DNA from: Euborellia annulipes | Lineage: Eukaryota; Arthropoda; Insecta; Dermaptera; Anisolabididae | NCBI GenBank assembly: GCA_023213315.1 | Contig: JAKCPI010005449.1 | Location: 1-64,000, forward strand | DNA length: 64,000 nucleotides | Direction: 5' to 3' | Shown: piece by piece, positions 44,318 through 56,217 of the stretch | How the letters are laid out: every line of letters begins with the position of its first letter | Position numbering within the stretch: the stretch's first letter is position 1 | Notes under the pieces: model-generated | Told to the model about the DNA's origin: nothing | What the model saw: the letters and a program-made list of their open reading frames with translations, nothing else | Database searches by the model: none | Program-made: the position numbers and the translations under genes

Positions 44318-44456
44318 CTTGAGGCTTCAGATCCCAGGCATCAATGAATATTTAAATCATTTGGATAAATAAATGTGATTGGATTACATGTTTCGTAATT
44401 AACATTTTAAGTAAGTATCGATTAAAGTCTATATGGCCAAAGATGCTAAAAAGACA
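44318..44456 (+). mobile_element. Degenerate SINE-A copy
   Basis: Weak matches in order: GATCCCAGGC, ATCATTTGGAT, ATATGGCC and GATGCTAAAAAGAC. Old copy. Confidence 0.4.
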
Positions 44457-45381
44457 AAAACAAAATGCCAAGAGGTGTAGAAATTTGTTTGATTGCTGGA
44501 AAGTAGGCAACCCCAAAGACGCGCTCTAAAGGAGCTCTTGATTAGTGTACATATGACTACCTTTCAGCAAGTAAAAATAAATCTATTCATCTCTTGCTAC
44601 TGTAATTATTAATATTAAGCCATGGGAGTTTGGTTTATATCACTGGAACCTCGGAACCAAATAGAATAAAATAAAAGTAATGAAAGAATTTGATTCAAGA
44701 AAAAAAAAACTACTGTAGTTTGCAGATTAAATTAAACAATTCTATTTTTTAAAGGTCTAAGACTATATCTTCTTTATTGTCTGATCAACAGATGTCCAAT
44801 CTATCCTAAAAATTGATTGAATAGAAGCAATTCGTTAAAAAATTTTTCCCCATCCGACAAAATCTTAAAGTTGCAAACCTCTTTATAACTTTTTTTTTTA
44901 TTAAAAGATAAAATACATATATTCTTTTTCTCCATAATAAAAAATTTACCATTTAATTTTAAATTCGTTGTATTAATTAATATCTAAAATTGAATAATTT
45001 TTTATGAGGCTGCTCTTTATTAAAACATTGATAGGATTATCCGTACTCTGTTAAGTTAATAATATTGCCTGGGTGAGAACTGGCTATAAAAGGCTCACCA
45101 AGGGAATATTAATTATATATCCTCTTGATCTACCATCGCCTCCCATTCCATTCAAATTTTATATTCAATTTTCATCCTTTCGAGGTGTTTTGAGCAATAA
45201 TCAATATCTATTTAGTATCTATAGTGGTAAGTTTCACAATAGCTGTTAACTTTATAAGGTTAATAATAATAATCGACTCGTTTTTAAATAAGCGCAATAA
45301 ATCAGTTTCTATCTTAATTAAAAAAAAATAAATTAATACTAATTGAAATATAAAAAATTTAATTGTTTAAATCTAACTTTC
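44457..45381. other. No gene recognised
   Basis: AT-rich sequence without recognisable features. Confidence 0.6.
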
Positions 45382-45384
45382 ACT

Positions 45385-45856
45385 CAGGTTTATTCTCTAA
45401 AAACAGACGTTAAAATTTAAAATAAACAAATGAGTGTTAAAAAGTAATGTAAAAACAATCCACGCTATTCTGTAAACAAAGTTTTAACAGCGACGTTAAC
45501 ATGTTGCTTTTATTTCAAAGCTATCAAAATCATAACCTTACTTTTAAGGTTAAGGACGCCATTTTCATTTTAAATACGACGTTAAAATATTAAAGACACC
45601 ACCTAGACATGACATTAATTTTTAACACTATTTACTAAATGTTAACGCTTTAGCTTTAAAGTTTTTGTTTACAGAATAGCTATTTGAGGCAAGGAAGTGA
45701 TTTTGATAGCTTTGAAATAAAAGCAACATGTTAACGTCGCTATTAAAAACTTTGTTTAGATAATAACATTTTTTAATGTTGATTGTTTTTACATTACTTT
45801 TTAACACCCATTTGTTTATTTTAAATTTTAACGTCAGTTTTTAGAGAATAGACCTG
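45385..45856. mobile_element. MITE with about 155-bp terminal inverted repeats
   Basis: Arms 45385-45540 and 45700-45856 are inverted copies (CAGGTTTATTCTC against GAGAATAGACCTG; the box TTTATTTCAAAGCTATCAAA is perfect). A 3-bp ACT flanks both sides. No ORF. The superfamily is unclear; a 3-bp duplication would fit PIF/Harbinger or CMC types. Confidence 0.72.
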
Positions 45857-45859
45857 ACT

Positions 45860-46326
45860 ACCATAAATGGCTAAAAAAATTCAAAAAATTTGTAGAGATG
45901 AAAGTCATTTTTGTTCAAATTTTATACGATTTGCATTGAGAATTAAAACTGCAATAATTCGACTTTTCGCATATCATACATAATTTATTTTTTTGGGGGG
46001 TGGGTGGGTGGTAGGGGGCAATCGCCAGGAGGTTTATGACGAATGCTTGTGCAATTCAATTTAATTTTCGCTTGAAGAAAAAAATATCCAAAATGAGATT
46101 ATATAAAAATTATTAATTAAATAAACAATGTGTTTTTAATTAAATAATAATGAATAAAATAAAGTAAAATCAAATTTTTAATACTGCAATATAATAATAT
46201 AAATAAATGTATATTATTATATTAAAATGGCACACAGCTGATATAAATAAACAAAAACGCAATAAATAAGAGCAGGGGAGAAAAAGAGAAATAAAGGAAA
46301 TACAAAATAATTTTATGTTACAAAAA
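45860..46326. other. No gene recognised
   Basis: AT-rich, with a G-rich patch GGGGTGGGTGGGTGG (about 45998-46012) that could form a G-quadruplex. Otherwise featureless. Confidence 0.55.
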
Positions 46327-46441
46327 AGTTTTTCCTAAAGGATATCACAGGATGTCGAACGGCTACTCGATGATTGAGGTGAGTGTAATGTTAATAAAAA
46401 ATTAAAATATTTTTTATTATCAATTATTTTTATTTCTAGAC

Positions 46442-46511
46442 ATTTATCGGCCAACCAGTGTACATTATTGGTTTCAATCCTTAAAATGGACCATCTTCAG
46501 GGCCTACAAAC
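46442..46511 (-). ncRNA. Hammerhead-ribozyme-like motif, intact core
   Basis: Minus-strand twin of 46584-46653 with identical core, stems and loop. Confidence 0.66.
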
Positions 46512-46583
46512 AAAATATATATTAGGAATTATTCCTTTCTGTGGAACAAACATTAGAAAGGAATAATTCCTAATATATATTTT

Positions 46584-46653
46584 GTTTGTAGGCCCTGAAG
46601 ATGGTCCATTTTAAGGATTGAAACCAATAATGTACACTGGTTGGCCGATAAAT
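46584..46653 (+). ncRNA. Hammerhead-ribozyme-like motif with closed stem III
   Basis: CUGAAGA 46595-46601, GAAA 46620-46623. Stem II pairs GGUCC 46603-46607 with GGAUU 46615-46619. Stem III pairs CCA 46624-46626 with UGG 46638-46640 around an 11-nt loop. The A-U closing pair is followed by U46642 as the putative cleavage base. Stem I pairs GGCC 46591-46594 with GGCC 46643-46646 and, past one mismatch, GUUUGU 46584-46589 with AUAAAU 46648-46653. Having its own stem III, this copy could cleave as a monomer. Activity is inferred from structure only. Confidence 0.68.
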
Positions 46654-46915
46654 GTCTAGAAATAAAAAATAATTGATAATAAAAAATATTTTAATTTTTT
46701 ATTAACATTACACTCACCTCAATCATCGAGTAGCCGTTCGACATCCTGTGATATCCTTTAGGAAAAACTATTTTGTAAATGTCTTCGCGGCAAGAATCCT
46801 CAATGCAATTTTATGTTAATTATAACCATTTTCTAGTTATAGCTAAAATAAGATTAAGTTTTAATAATAGTAAAAAATTTAACTATTTAAATTTTATTTT
46901 TATATTATTGGTACA

Positions 46916-47133
46916 GTGGGTGCCACAATTAAGTCCCAGCCTGGGAGGTAGAGCCTTAAGTATATGGTATATAGGGAAATAATTTTAAATATGAAAAGGT
47001 AAAATAAAATCTGTAGATATCAGATTTTATTTTGACTTTTCGGTCATTAAAATTATTTCACTATATGCCATATACTATACCATATTCTTAAGGCTCTAGC
47101 TCCCAGGTAAGGAGTTAATTGTGGCGCTCACTG
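46916..47133. mobile_element. Tc1/mariner-like MITE
   Basis: Flanked by TA (46914-46915, 47134-47135). Ends CAGTGGGTGCCACAATTAA and TTAATTGTGGCGCTCACTG are inverted repeats that continue through most of the element (TAGAGCCTTAAG against CTTAAGGCTCTA). 218 bp, no ORF. Confidence 0.78.
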
Positions 47134-47135
47134 TA

Positions 47136-48147
47136 CAAGAAAAAAGTGGAGATTTTAAAATCTTGTGTTGTGTCTTCGACACCCAAGAAGAATAAATATT
47201 TTTTTAAAACTCTGTCTCATAAAAATCATATTTACAGTATACCAGTGTAGGTAAAAAAAAATATAAATTTTTCTTTTCTCATCTTCTCTTTTTACTATTC
47301 AGAAATAGAAGCTGATAATAATTTTTGGTATTTTCTTTTCCTTATCTTTTTCTTCACCTTGAATGAAAATTTTTCTATAGTGCAAAAGTCAATCTCTAAT
47401 CTCATTTTTATTATTATTTGAATAAGAATTGTTAAATTATGAAAAAAAATATTTTTTCTTATTTAAAAAAAAATCCTTTCTTCAAGGATAAAAAAAAGCA
47501 GGATCGACTCCTCTCCTATAGAGTACGCTTTTATATGCATTTTTTGTAAAAACCTTTTTTGGATGAGTTTTGTTTTTATTTGTTTAGAGTTTTTTTTTTT
47601 TTTTTTTTGGAATTGAAGATAATTTAAACACATTCACTATTTGAAATAATTTTTTTTTCACTCGGGATTCAAACCCTCGACCTCTAGTAGCAGAAACACC
47701 TCTAAGCAATAGATTAAAGGCTTTAAAAATCTTATTTAAACCATTTGCTATCCAAATGGAAGAAGAATGGAATCAAAGAAAGGCTTAATTCAATTTCGAA
47801 AGCTAACTCGATCCTCTCACATATAAGAAGGGCAGTACAATTTTAACAATAATAACAGTTTTTGTTATTAAAAGTGCATAAATTTCATTATTGCACATGA
47901 AGTCCCGTCTCGGGGAAACTATATATGCTTTTTTGACACAGCCCCAAGTATTCTGTTTTTACATAAATTATTTAACAACTATTGTAATTGTAAATATATA
48001 CAAAAAAAAAAAAATTATAAACTATTGATCTTCATTAAATGTATATGATGATGGTCCCAACCTAGGATCGAAACGTTAGCCGTGAGCTGAATATCAATAA
48101 ACAAACTACATTAGCTGCATTTTCTTCTTGTTTTTCTACCTCTTTCA
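47136..48147. other. No gene; tRNA-like relic and degenerate hammerhead-like motif
   Basis: A tRNA-like fragment (about 47655-47722, minus; B box GGGTTTGAATCC) is followed by a short SINE-A-middle-like box (ATTTGCTATCCAAAT). At 48041-48080 (plus) a hammerhead-like fold has stem II GGUCC/GGAUC and GAAAC-GUU, but AUGAUGA instead of CUGAUGA, so it is probably inactive. Confidence 0.45.
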
Positions 48148-48226
48148 ACATTAAATAAAATCACCGGACTGCCTGGGATCCGAACCCGCGATCTTTGGTA
48201 TACAAGGCCAGCACGCTAACCCCTTC
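48148..48226 (-). mobile_element. SINE-A head fragment
   Basis: Minus strand B box GGGATCCGAACCC and A-box region CACGCTAACCCC. Middle and tail absent. Confidence 0.65.
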
Positions 48227-48876
48227 ATAATTTTAATTTATTTATTAATGCTACACTAAAAGAAGGATGCCAGAGACACGTTTGAAACAAATTTCAGAAA
48301 ATTAAAATAAATCATTATTAGTAGCCAATAGGCCTATTATATCCATATTGTTTTTTTTTTTTCTATATATTTTACAGTAAATAATTGGAATATTTGTTTT
48401 ATTTTTCTTTTACTAGTCTAAATAAACGTGTTCGTCATACGAGAGCGATGACAAATGTTTGTTTATTTGCAGAAATAAATTTAAAAATAATCCCCCTGTG
48501 ATGATTAACATGTTGAGTTTTATTAATATTTAGTTGGCTCGTTAATACAAATTCCTCTAAAAATTATTTAAATTAGTTCTCTTTTTTTTAATGAAATAAG
48601 GGAGGGAATGAACGGAGGATTGAAATAATTAGACTGAGGAAGTAAGCAACAAGTTGTCAAAACAGACGAAAAAATAAATATATTTTTGTCTGACTCGCAA
48701 GTTTTGCTTTTTTCATTTCAATTTCTTTTACAGGGATTTCCTTTTATGAAGACCAATCTCCTACATCCTACACCAGTCAGAGACAGACATCAACCCCTTC
48801 TAGCCATGCCACTTCAATTTCCTATCTCTAGTTTCTCTTTCTCTTGTTAGTTATCTAACTTATAGTTAATTTTATA
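48227..48876. other. No gene recognised
   Basis: AT-rich sequence without recognisable features. Confidence 0.6.
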
Positions 48877-49564
48877 TTACTTTCTCGTACCTCTATATAT
48901 ATGTTAATATATAGAGAGAGAAAGTATTGGATTCATGTCAAAAATTCGATGTCGAGATTTTGATGGATCTTCACGTTTTGAGGTCCCCTGAATCCAAAAA
49001 AGTGGTTTTCGCGACATGGTCTGTCTGTGTGTCTGTGTGTGTGTCTGTCTGTGTGTGTGTGTGTCTGTGAACAAAATATCTCAAGAACGAAAAGAGCTAG
49101 GAAGTTGAAATTTTATATTTAAGTTAGGCACCCCCGTGGGACGTGACACGAAGCTTTTGAACAAAATCGACCAAAGAGTACTAGTACTTTACTGATTCAC
49201 TTTTTCAGTTTTTTTCGATTTTCTCTAAATTTGCTCCAACGATTTTTTTTAAAATTCAAAAATCAATTATTTTTTAGATTCTCTATAAAATGTATATTCT
49301 CATTTTGTGATTGAAATCTTCTGAAGACCACTTTACTCTTGTACTCCATAGAAAAGATAGGAGAAATGGTTGCCATGGTATCAAAATATAAATATTTTCC
49401 CATACTTATAAATTTTACATCTTGAATTCAATTGTACCCTACTGTCGGAAACTAAATACATGTCGACACAAAAAATCTGGTGTGACAAGCACAGTACACA
49501 ACTTTCGATTACCGAAGGTAAGAGAAAGTTGTGTGTTGTGCGCCAGTCACACCAGATTTTTTTT
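48877..49564 (-). mobile_element. H element, copy 5, full length
   Basis: Right-end hairpin at 48878-48926 (TACTTTCTCGTACC, one change), TG microsatellite 49030-49072, left-end hairpin about 49476-49557. It lies about 40 bp upstream of the AAT array that hosts the R4/Dong-like element. Confidence 0.78.
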
Positions 49565-49603
49565 TATAAAAAGTCAGTGTTCTTTTGTCAATCATTTGTT
49601 TAA

Positions 49604-49925
<322 letters not shown>

Positions 49926-52900
49926 ATGCCAGAGGGTTGGTGTGGGCTAATCACCCGCACCAACTATGTCCGGAAACGGACTGCGGTTTTCGGAATGAGA
50001 ACGCGCAACCCCCCCGGTGGTAGGTCTGGTACGGATACAGACTCTCGTACAGCTGCCGGGGGGCCGGACGGTGCGAACATTATGACGACACGGCAACGAA
50101 CAACGGCCAAGGTGGAGTGGACGGATCGACTCAGGTATGACCTGCTGCAATGTTACGAGAGCAGCACTTCCGCGGGGCGAGGTTATATGGCTCGGATGCA
50201 TAGGGAGTGGTGTGAAATGCATCCGGAGCTGAGCGACCTAACCCCACAAAACCTTCGGGATTACGTGGCCTACCTTCGTCGGCGAGGCTACGTGAACGCT
50301 CCGCGGAGATCGGGGGGGAGACGCTCAAGCAGAAGATCGAGCTTTAGGCGATCTTTGAATCGCCAGCTTCTCCCGCCGACCAATGCCTTCTTTGTCGATG
50401 GCGGCGATGGTCTGGACGGAAGGAGAGGGAATGTAAATCGAAAGTTCCCCCTAAAGCCCGAACAACTGGCACAAATAGATGGGATGCTTTCTGATCAGAT
50501 TTCGGAGGGATTCGACCTGTGGGCAATCAACTGTGCCGTATATTCAGCTGCCCAGTCTCTAATACCTGGTGGGCCCGACATTCAGGCACAAGCCGATGTT
50601 AGGGCGAAAAGGCGGCTGGAGAGGCTGGATGAAAAACTTTGGATAGCGAGGCAGGCTGCGTCCCGTGTCCAGTGTGTGGTTGACTATATTAAAGCTGGAA
50701 AAACTTTTACTCCAAAAGTTCGCTGGCATGCTCGCGAACTAAGGACTCGCCACCACACCCTCAACATGCTTAAGCTCCTAACCATCAAGCAACACGCTGT
50801 TGAAAGGATACGGGCGCTGACGACAGCGAGGAAGAAACTCCTGAGGCGGGAAAGATGGGTGAGAGAGAATAAAATTTTCTCTTCTGATCCCTCTCGGCTG
50901 TTTAAAGAACAAGCGCCTGTGGTCTCGCATCCACCACCAGCGAACCAGGTCGAGTCCTTCTGGAAGAAGATCTACGAGGAAGCAAAACCCGTGTACGAGG
51001 ACACTCCAGCAATTGCACAATTCACTGCCTGGATCCCTGAAGATCAGGTCCCTGGTGAATGCCCCCCGATCACCCCGGAAGAGGTTAATGGTGCCTTCAT
51101 AGGTACTAAGAACTTTGCTTCTCCGGGGCCGGATAAGATTAATAACTTTTGGTGGAAGAAGTTTACTTCAACACACCGTCATCTGGCCCGGATATTTACA
51201 GGTTTTCTAAATAGGGAGCAACCAATTCCGGCCTGGTTCGTGGGGGGCCGCACTGTGCTAATTCCCAAAAAGGGAGATTTGTCCAGCCCAGAGAATTACA
51301 GGCCGGTCACCTGTCTGAATACCATTTACAAGGCGTTCACGAAGATCATAAATAACAGAATACTTCGGACGGTGGGGCCGGTCTGGCAACAGATATATGA
51401 GCAGCGTGGGGCAAAACGTGGTAGCGAGGGCTGCCGCGAAAACCTGCTTATCGACAGATGCATCTGTCAAGACGCGATCCAACGCAAAAGAAATCTGTCA
51501 ATGGCATGGATTGATTACCGGAAGGCTTTCGACTCGGTGCCCCACAGGCTCATTATAAGCTTGTTGGAGAAACTTTCGGTACATCAAAATATAGTGGGAT
51601 GCATTAGAGAGATGATGTCGCTCTGGAGAACCAAATTTTCCATAAGATCGGGAGACCTAATCTCTACAGACTGGGTACATTTCCGGAGAGGCGTCTTCCA
51701 GGGGGACTCTTTGAGCCCCCTGCTTTTCTGTATCTCGCTTTTGCCCCTATCTGTTGCTCTCCGCCATGTCGGGGGATACGCATGCGGTAGGCCTGGGAAT
51801 AGGAGGCATAGGGTCACTCATCTATTTTATATGGATGATCTAAAGATCTATGCCTCCTCCGAGAGAGAATTAAATCTTGCTCTCGAGGTCGTCCGAGTTT
51901 ACACCCGCGATATCGGCATGGCGTTAGGGTTGGACAAGTGCGCAGTGGTGCATCTTAGGAAGGGAAGATCGGGGAGCTCTGAACGGGACGCGTTGCTCAT
52001 TGATGGAGGCGTCATACACCATCTCGGCGCCGAGGAGACTTATCAGTACCTAGGTGTGGCACAGCGCCAGACTCAAGATACAAATTCCATCAAAGAGTCT
52101 CTTTGCGGCAAGTATAAGCGAATTATGAGACGGATTTGGTCTTCCGAACTAACAGGAAGAAATAAGATCACCGCCTCGAATATGCTTGCCGTTCCAGTCC
52201 TGCTTCATACCTTTGGGTCGGTGAAGTGGCTAGCAAACGAGCTTCGCGAATTGGACAGGATGACTCGAAAGATTATGAACATGAGTCGCAGTCTTCATCC
52301 CAGATCTTCGGTTCCCCGGCTTTACATCCCACGCCGTCAAGGGGGCCGGGGCCTCCTGAGCCTGGAGTGCCTCTACGATCGAGTAGTCCTCCAGACAGCC
52401 ATCAAAGTCTCAAAACGGTCAGATCCCCTTCTGCAGATGGTCCATGACCATGAAATGGCAGGTGTGGGAGCGTTTCTATATAAGGCAGCAAAACGGGCCG
52501 CGGAGTCTCTTGGTCTGGAACTGGACTTGGCGGGGCGGAGGGGGCTGGAGAATAATCTCGCAGGCCTTCTGCCGTCTGAGGCCGGACGCCGCGTCAGAGT
52601 GGCGGAACTGAAGACCTTATATCAACAGCATGTCGACAGACCATTACATGGAAGTTTTTTCCGTGGAATTGATTCTTGTGGTCTGTCGGCGTCGCGTACG
52701 TTCGGCTTCCTGATGGCTGCTGGGCTTAGGTCCGAGACTGAGGGATTCATCTTTGCCTGCCAGGATGGCGTGATCAACACCCTCTCGTATCGCCGACGTA
52801 TTATGGGCGTGGAAGGCTCTACAGATTGTAGGGCCTGTGGGCAGCATGAGGAATCACTTTACCACCTTCTTTCAGCCTGCCCAAAATATGCTCCCACCGC

Positions 52901-53423
52901 CTATGTGTACCGCCACAATGCGGCATTGAGGGTGTTGTACTATCATTTGCGCCATTCCTACGGTGTTGATGAGACACCTGTGCTGCCATACGCTCCCGGG
53001 GATATCGAGTCCGTTGTTGAGAATGAGAGGTGCCGCATATATTGGAACTTCTCATTCTCAACTACCCGGCTGATTCAAGCCACCAAGCCGGATATTGTCC
53101 TCCTCGATGTTAAGGATAAGATGATTTATATCATAGAGTTCTCGGCTCCGGCCGAGGCGAACATTGAAGCCAAAGAGGAGGATAAACGGACAAAATACCA
53201 AGATCTTGCGGCCGAACTGAGACAGATGAATAGAGGCTACTCGGTCAAGATAGTCGTCCTCATCATTGGCGTCCTCGGCGGTGTTAGGCACTCGCTGCTC
53301 TCGAGCTTAAAGATCATTCCAGCCTGCAGTCAGAAAGCAGAAAATATTGCAGGCCGGATGCAGAAAGCGGTCCTACTCGGCTCGTTGCGCCTACTCCGCC
53401 AACACGATACCGGTTTCCAGTGA
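49926..53423 (+). CDS. R4/Dong-like retrotransposon protein (reverse transcriptase plus restriction-like endonuclease)
   Basis: 1165 residues, normal for single-ORF R2/R4-group proteins. It should nick target DNA and reverse-transcribe the element RNA onto the nicked end (target-primed reverse transcription) in the nucleus. N-terminal: a Myb-like region starting near K62-W65 with spaced tryptophans, a likely DNA-binding part; I see no C2H2 fingers. RT: SPGPD 399-403, LIPKKGD 445-451 with NYRP 457-460, motif A IDYRKAFDSV with catalytic D530, motif B QGDSLSP 592-598, motif C YMDD 635-638, YQYLGV 706-711. C-terminal: CCHC knuckle C968, C971, H980, C985. Endonuclease: KPD 1054-1056 and IIEFSAP with E1071, then the K/KY box (K1087, K1090-Y1091). 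All catalytic residues are present. The ATG at 49926 follows an in-frame TAA; M24 or M53 are alternative starts. R4/Dong clade is inferred from these motifs and the AAT flanks; R2-like is the alternative. Confidence 0.9.
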   Translation: MPEGWCGLITRTNYVRKRTAVFGMRTRNPPGGRSGTDTDSRTAAGGPDGANIMTTRQRTTAKVEWTDRLRYDLLQCYESSTSAGRGYMARMHREWCEMHPELSDLTPQNLRDYVAYLRRRGYVNAPRRSGGRRSSRRSSFRRSLNRQLLPPTNAFFVDGGDGLDGRRGNVNRKFPLKPEQLAQIDGMLSDQISEGFDLWAINCAVYSAAQSLIPGGPDIQAQADVRAKRRLERLDEKLWIARQAASRVQCVVDYIKAGKTFTPKVRWHARELRTRHHTLNMLKLLTIKQHAVERIRALTTARKKLLRRERWVRENKIFSSDPSRLFKEQAPVVSHPPPANQVESFWKKIYEEAKPVYEDTPAIAQFTAWIPEDQVPGECPPITPEEVNGAFIGTKNFASPGPDKINNFWWKKFTSTHRHLARIFTGFLNREQPIPAWFVGGRTVLIPKKGDLSSPENYRPVTCLNTIYKAFTKIINNRILRTVGPVWQQIYEQRGAKRGSEGCRENLLIDRCICQDAIQRKRNLSMAWIDYRKAFDSVPHRLIISLLEKLSVHQNIVGCIREMMSLWRTKFSIRSGDLISTDWVHFRRGVFQGDSLSPLLFCISLLPLSVALRHVGGYACGRPGNRRHRVTHLFYMDDLKIYASSERELNLALEVVRVYTRDIGMALGLDKCAVVHLRKGRSGSSERDALLIDGGVIHHLGAEETYQYLGVAQRQTQDTNSIKESLCGKYKRIMRRIWSSELTGRNKITASNMLAVPVLLHTFGSVKWLANELRELDRMTRKIMNMSRSLHPRSSVPRLYIPRRQGGRGLLSLECLYDRVVLQTAIKVSKRSDPLLQMVHDHEMAGVGAFLYKAAKRAAESLGLELDLAGRRGLENNLAGLLPSEAGRRVRVAELKTLYQQHVDRPLHGSFFRGIDSCGLSASRTFGFLMAAGLRSETEGFIFACQDGVINTLSYRRRIMGVEGSTDCRACGQHEESLYHLLSACPKYAPTAYVYRHNAALRVLYYHLRHSYGVDETPVLPYAPGDIESVVENERCRIYWNFSFSTTRLIQATKPDIVLLDVKDKMIYIIEFSAPAEANIEAKEEDKRTKYQDLAAELRQMNRGYSVKIVVLIIGVLGGVRHSLLSSLKIIPACSQKAENIAGRMQKAVLLGSLRLLRQHDTGFQ

Positions 53424-53544
53424 CTGCTGACTATCCTTGTTGGAAGAGCAGCACTGGAAAAGAAGCAAATCCATAGGGGACCCTAGGTGTGTCGGAGCCC
53501 TGGGGAAACCTATGGAAGAATTATAAAGGTTCAAAGAAAAACGA

Positions 53545-53545
53545 A

Positions 53546-53583
<38 letters not shown>
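53545..53583 (+). repeat. AAT microsatellite, 13 units, 3' flank of the R4/Dong-like element
   Basis: Same repeat and strand as the upstream array. The boundary with the element's 3' end is blurred by its terminal GAAAA. Confidence 0.92.
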
Positions 53584-53585
<2 letters not shown>

Positions 53586-55547
53586 TTTTGGATACTGGAG
53601 TCCAATGATTTGTTTAATAAAAGGCTGAGTTTTAAAGTGGTGACTTGTGAAGCCATTTGTATTTCACGCACTTTTATTTACGTTAAAGTACTGGCTGACG
53701 TTTCGACTTCAAAGCCACCTTCAGAGTCGGTTGGCAATAATCAAAGTGTGTGATTTTTTAATTAGCTTCTGTGTTCTGCTCAATATAGTCGCTGATTAAA
53801 ATATCGAAACATCAGTGGTTAATTTAATTGGCTGTACAAATTTTGTTTTTTACTAATTTCATCATCATAAATAAATAAATAATTGTATAATCTTAGGATC
53901 GTAAGTGTCACTTATCTTCAGGAAAAGGCAAAAATAAATTTCTAAGCCTTCTTCAACGTTGTAAAATTAAAATACGAATGAATATTTTCAATAAATATAA
54001 TGCAATGGATAAAATAATTTTTTTAAACAATTCCTTGAACAATGTGAACAATAAAAAAAATATAATATTCTATTTTTTTTTCTTATTAAAGCAAAGTACA
54101 TCCCATCAGTGGAAATATTTCTTGACACCCCTTTTAAATAAGAAAGAGCAAGTCACATAAACTCTCTCCAATACTCTCTATTATTGTGGGATTCATATTC
54201 CGACCGCAGAGCATACTTAATGATTCTTTCCCAATTAATATTTTAGCATTTCGAGGAGTATCTTAATAGGTAAATTTTTACGCTGGGAGGAGGCAAATAG
54301 AAAAAAATTGATAAGGGGAAATTTGTTATATACGGGTATTTTAAAATAGTATGATCGTTTATCTTTTCCAATTAGAAATTTTTTAGGCTATATATCTTTT
54401 TTTATGAATAAATGAAATAAAAAACTGAGGGAGCTCTTAGAGAGAGAGAGAGAAATGGAAAATTTGAATTTTTATTTATTTATGTATTTTGTTCTAAAGA
54501 AATTAAATGCCAAGTGTATGTAATAATAAATGTGGGGGTGGGTGAACCCAAGCGGATGCAATAAAGGTGAGTAAAGCATTGCCTTTGCTTTTGCTTAACG
54601 TTTCGAAACGGTGGAATACAAATAGGCTTTCTTTCTCTCTTCCTAACAAATGCACAGAGAACACGAAGAACCCTTGTTTGTCAACATTGGAAATAACACA
54701 AACACAAATAACGAGCGATTAGGGAATTTTTTTTTAAGATATAAAAGAAAGATAATGTCAAAGATTTAGTACTTTTTGACTCATACATCGATTCTTTAAA
54801 TCTTTAAAATGTAGATTCTTATATAAATTGGTCGGCCATATTTGACCAACTATTTACTGTCTTGTCTAATTTTTGTCATCCTCTTTTTACCTAGCTTATT
54901 TTATCATATGCTATTATAATCGTATATCTCTGTCACAAACAGACTTCGTCTGGAACGGATTCAATCAGAACTACTAAGGATTATTGCCCTCCATCTGGAA
55001 TCAATAACAACATAAAACTGTAAATGACCACATTAAAGGAATTATTAATTGGCAGTGAAAAATCAATTTAGATAGCAAAGTTTTTGGCTTAATTAAAGCT
55101 AAGTTTAATAATAAATAAATAAGTTTTTTTTTTAAATGTATTAACACGTTTCGAATTTAAAATACTGAATAATTCTAGACATTAAACTTTTGAATACTGA
55201 GAATAAATACGTTGAAAATAATTATACTAATTGATATAGAGTACCTAACTCTGAATATATTAAAGTGACATAAAGTGTTTATTTATATAGCCTACTTTAT
55301 TTACTTTAGTGATTACAAGCGATCCTCGTTTTAGATGAAATCAATTTTAATCATATTTTTATGAACAGCTCTTGACTTGCCTTTATTTGTTAGTCTTTTT
55401 TTTTATTTTTTGCTCGTTTAGCTAAAAGCTATTGAACTCTTTTTTTTTTATTTGTCACAGATAGAGAATTTAATTTTATATTAATTTAATTAATGTTAAT
55501 AGACTTTTCTTCTTTTAATCAAATGGTAGATAATATTTCAACGAATA
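53584..55547. other. No gene; hammerhead-like remnants
   Basis: At 53690-53735 (minus) GAAAC-GUC follows a stem II of GGCU/AGUC, but the first core box is CUGAAGG. At about 53786-53816 (plus) a GAAACAUC sequence with a weak stem faces the other way, again the outward arrangement. The remainder is AT-rich without recognisable genes. The 60-codon ORF at 53978 looks random. Confidence 0.45.
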
Positions 55548-55615
55548 GGTCGGGAATCGAACCACCGACTCTTATAAGTAGAGACCTGATTTTAAGCAAA
55601 ATGCTTATTGCTGAA
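55548..55615 (-). repeat. tRNA-like relic
   Basis: B box GGTTCGATTCCC on the minus strand (about 55549-55560) and an A-box-like region near 55600. Acceptor pairing absent. Confidence 0.4.
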
Positions 55616-55802
55616 TTTTATAAGCAACTATTATTCTAGATATTTAATTTCTACACGAATTATGAATAACTAAGTGCATTGAGATTGCATTTCTTATGCT
55701 TTTTTTTCCCTTTCGTGCTTATTTGAACTTTTTGTACGAATATTTTTTTTTTTTTTTTTTTTTTATTAAAAACACATTTTTTCCATTCACACACGCACAC
55801 AC

Positions 55803-56095
55803 AAGGGGTGCATACGGCCGAGGGCCCCCTCCCCCCGAAATTTTCCAAATGCATATACATATACAGGGATATACCGACATTAGGGGATCTCGCCCCCCCC
55901 CCCCCCCGAAATGTTTAATCGGCCCCGCAGTGCGAAAAAATATAGCTCTGTAAAAAAATTTTTCCGCAGGGTGAAAAACTTAGGTTCCGCAAAAGGGAAA
56001 AAAATCTTCCGCAGGGCGGAAAACTTTGGTTCCGCAAAAACAAAAGTGGGGCTGTTACAATTACATCCTTTACCCCCCCCCTTTGTATCCGCCAT
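55803..56095. mobile_element. Possible degraded hAT-like element
   Basis: Long C runs, and a right end TTTGTATCCGCCATTG resembling the hAT-like family at 9882. The left end is unclear and no 8-bp duplication is found. The interior has a tandem ~46-bp duplication containing GGTTCCGCAAAA (55966-56045). Confidence 0.35.
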
Positions 56096-56217
56096 TGGTA
56101 TGAGCAGAAGTTAAGTTGAGAGATTGCGGTGTAGGTTTTAGGTGAAACATTTTAAACTGAGGTTGTGTTTATATGTGGGGTTTCACTGGGTTATGTGAGT
56201 AAAAACAAAGAATATAT

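Larger units (their letters stand above)
46327..46769. mobile_element. Foldback element with divergent hammerheads, copy 5, near-perfect palindrome
   Basis: Arms 46327-46540 and 46555-46769 are inverted copies that differ, by eye, by a single T in a T run, separated by 14 bp. Each arm carries one intact hammerhead-type motif facing outward. The near identity implies recent formation or continuing gene conversion. No ORF. Confidence 0.8.

Noticed and set aside
55803..56095. Confident hAT-like element
   Set aside because: Only one end resembles the family and no 8-bp duplication was found, so it is kept as a low-confidence feature.
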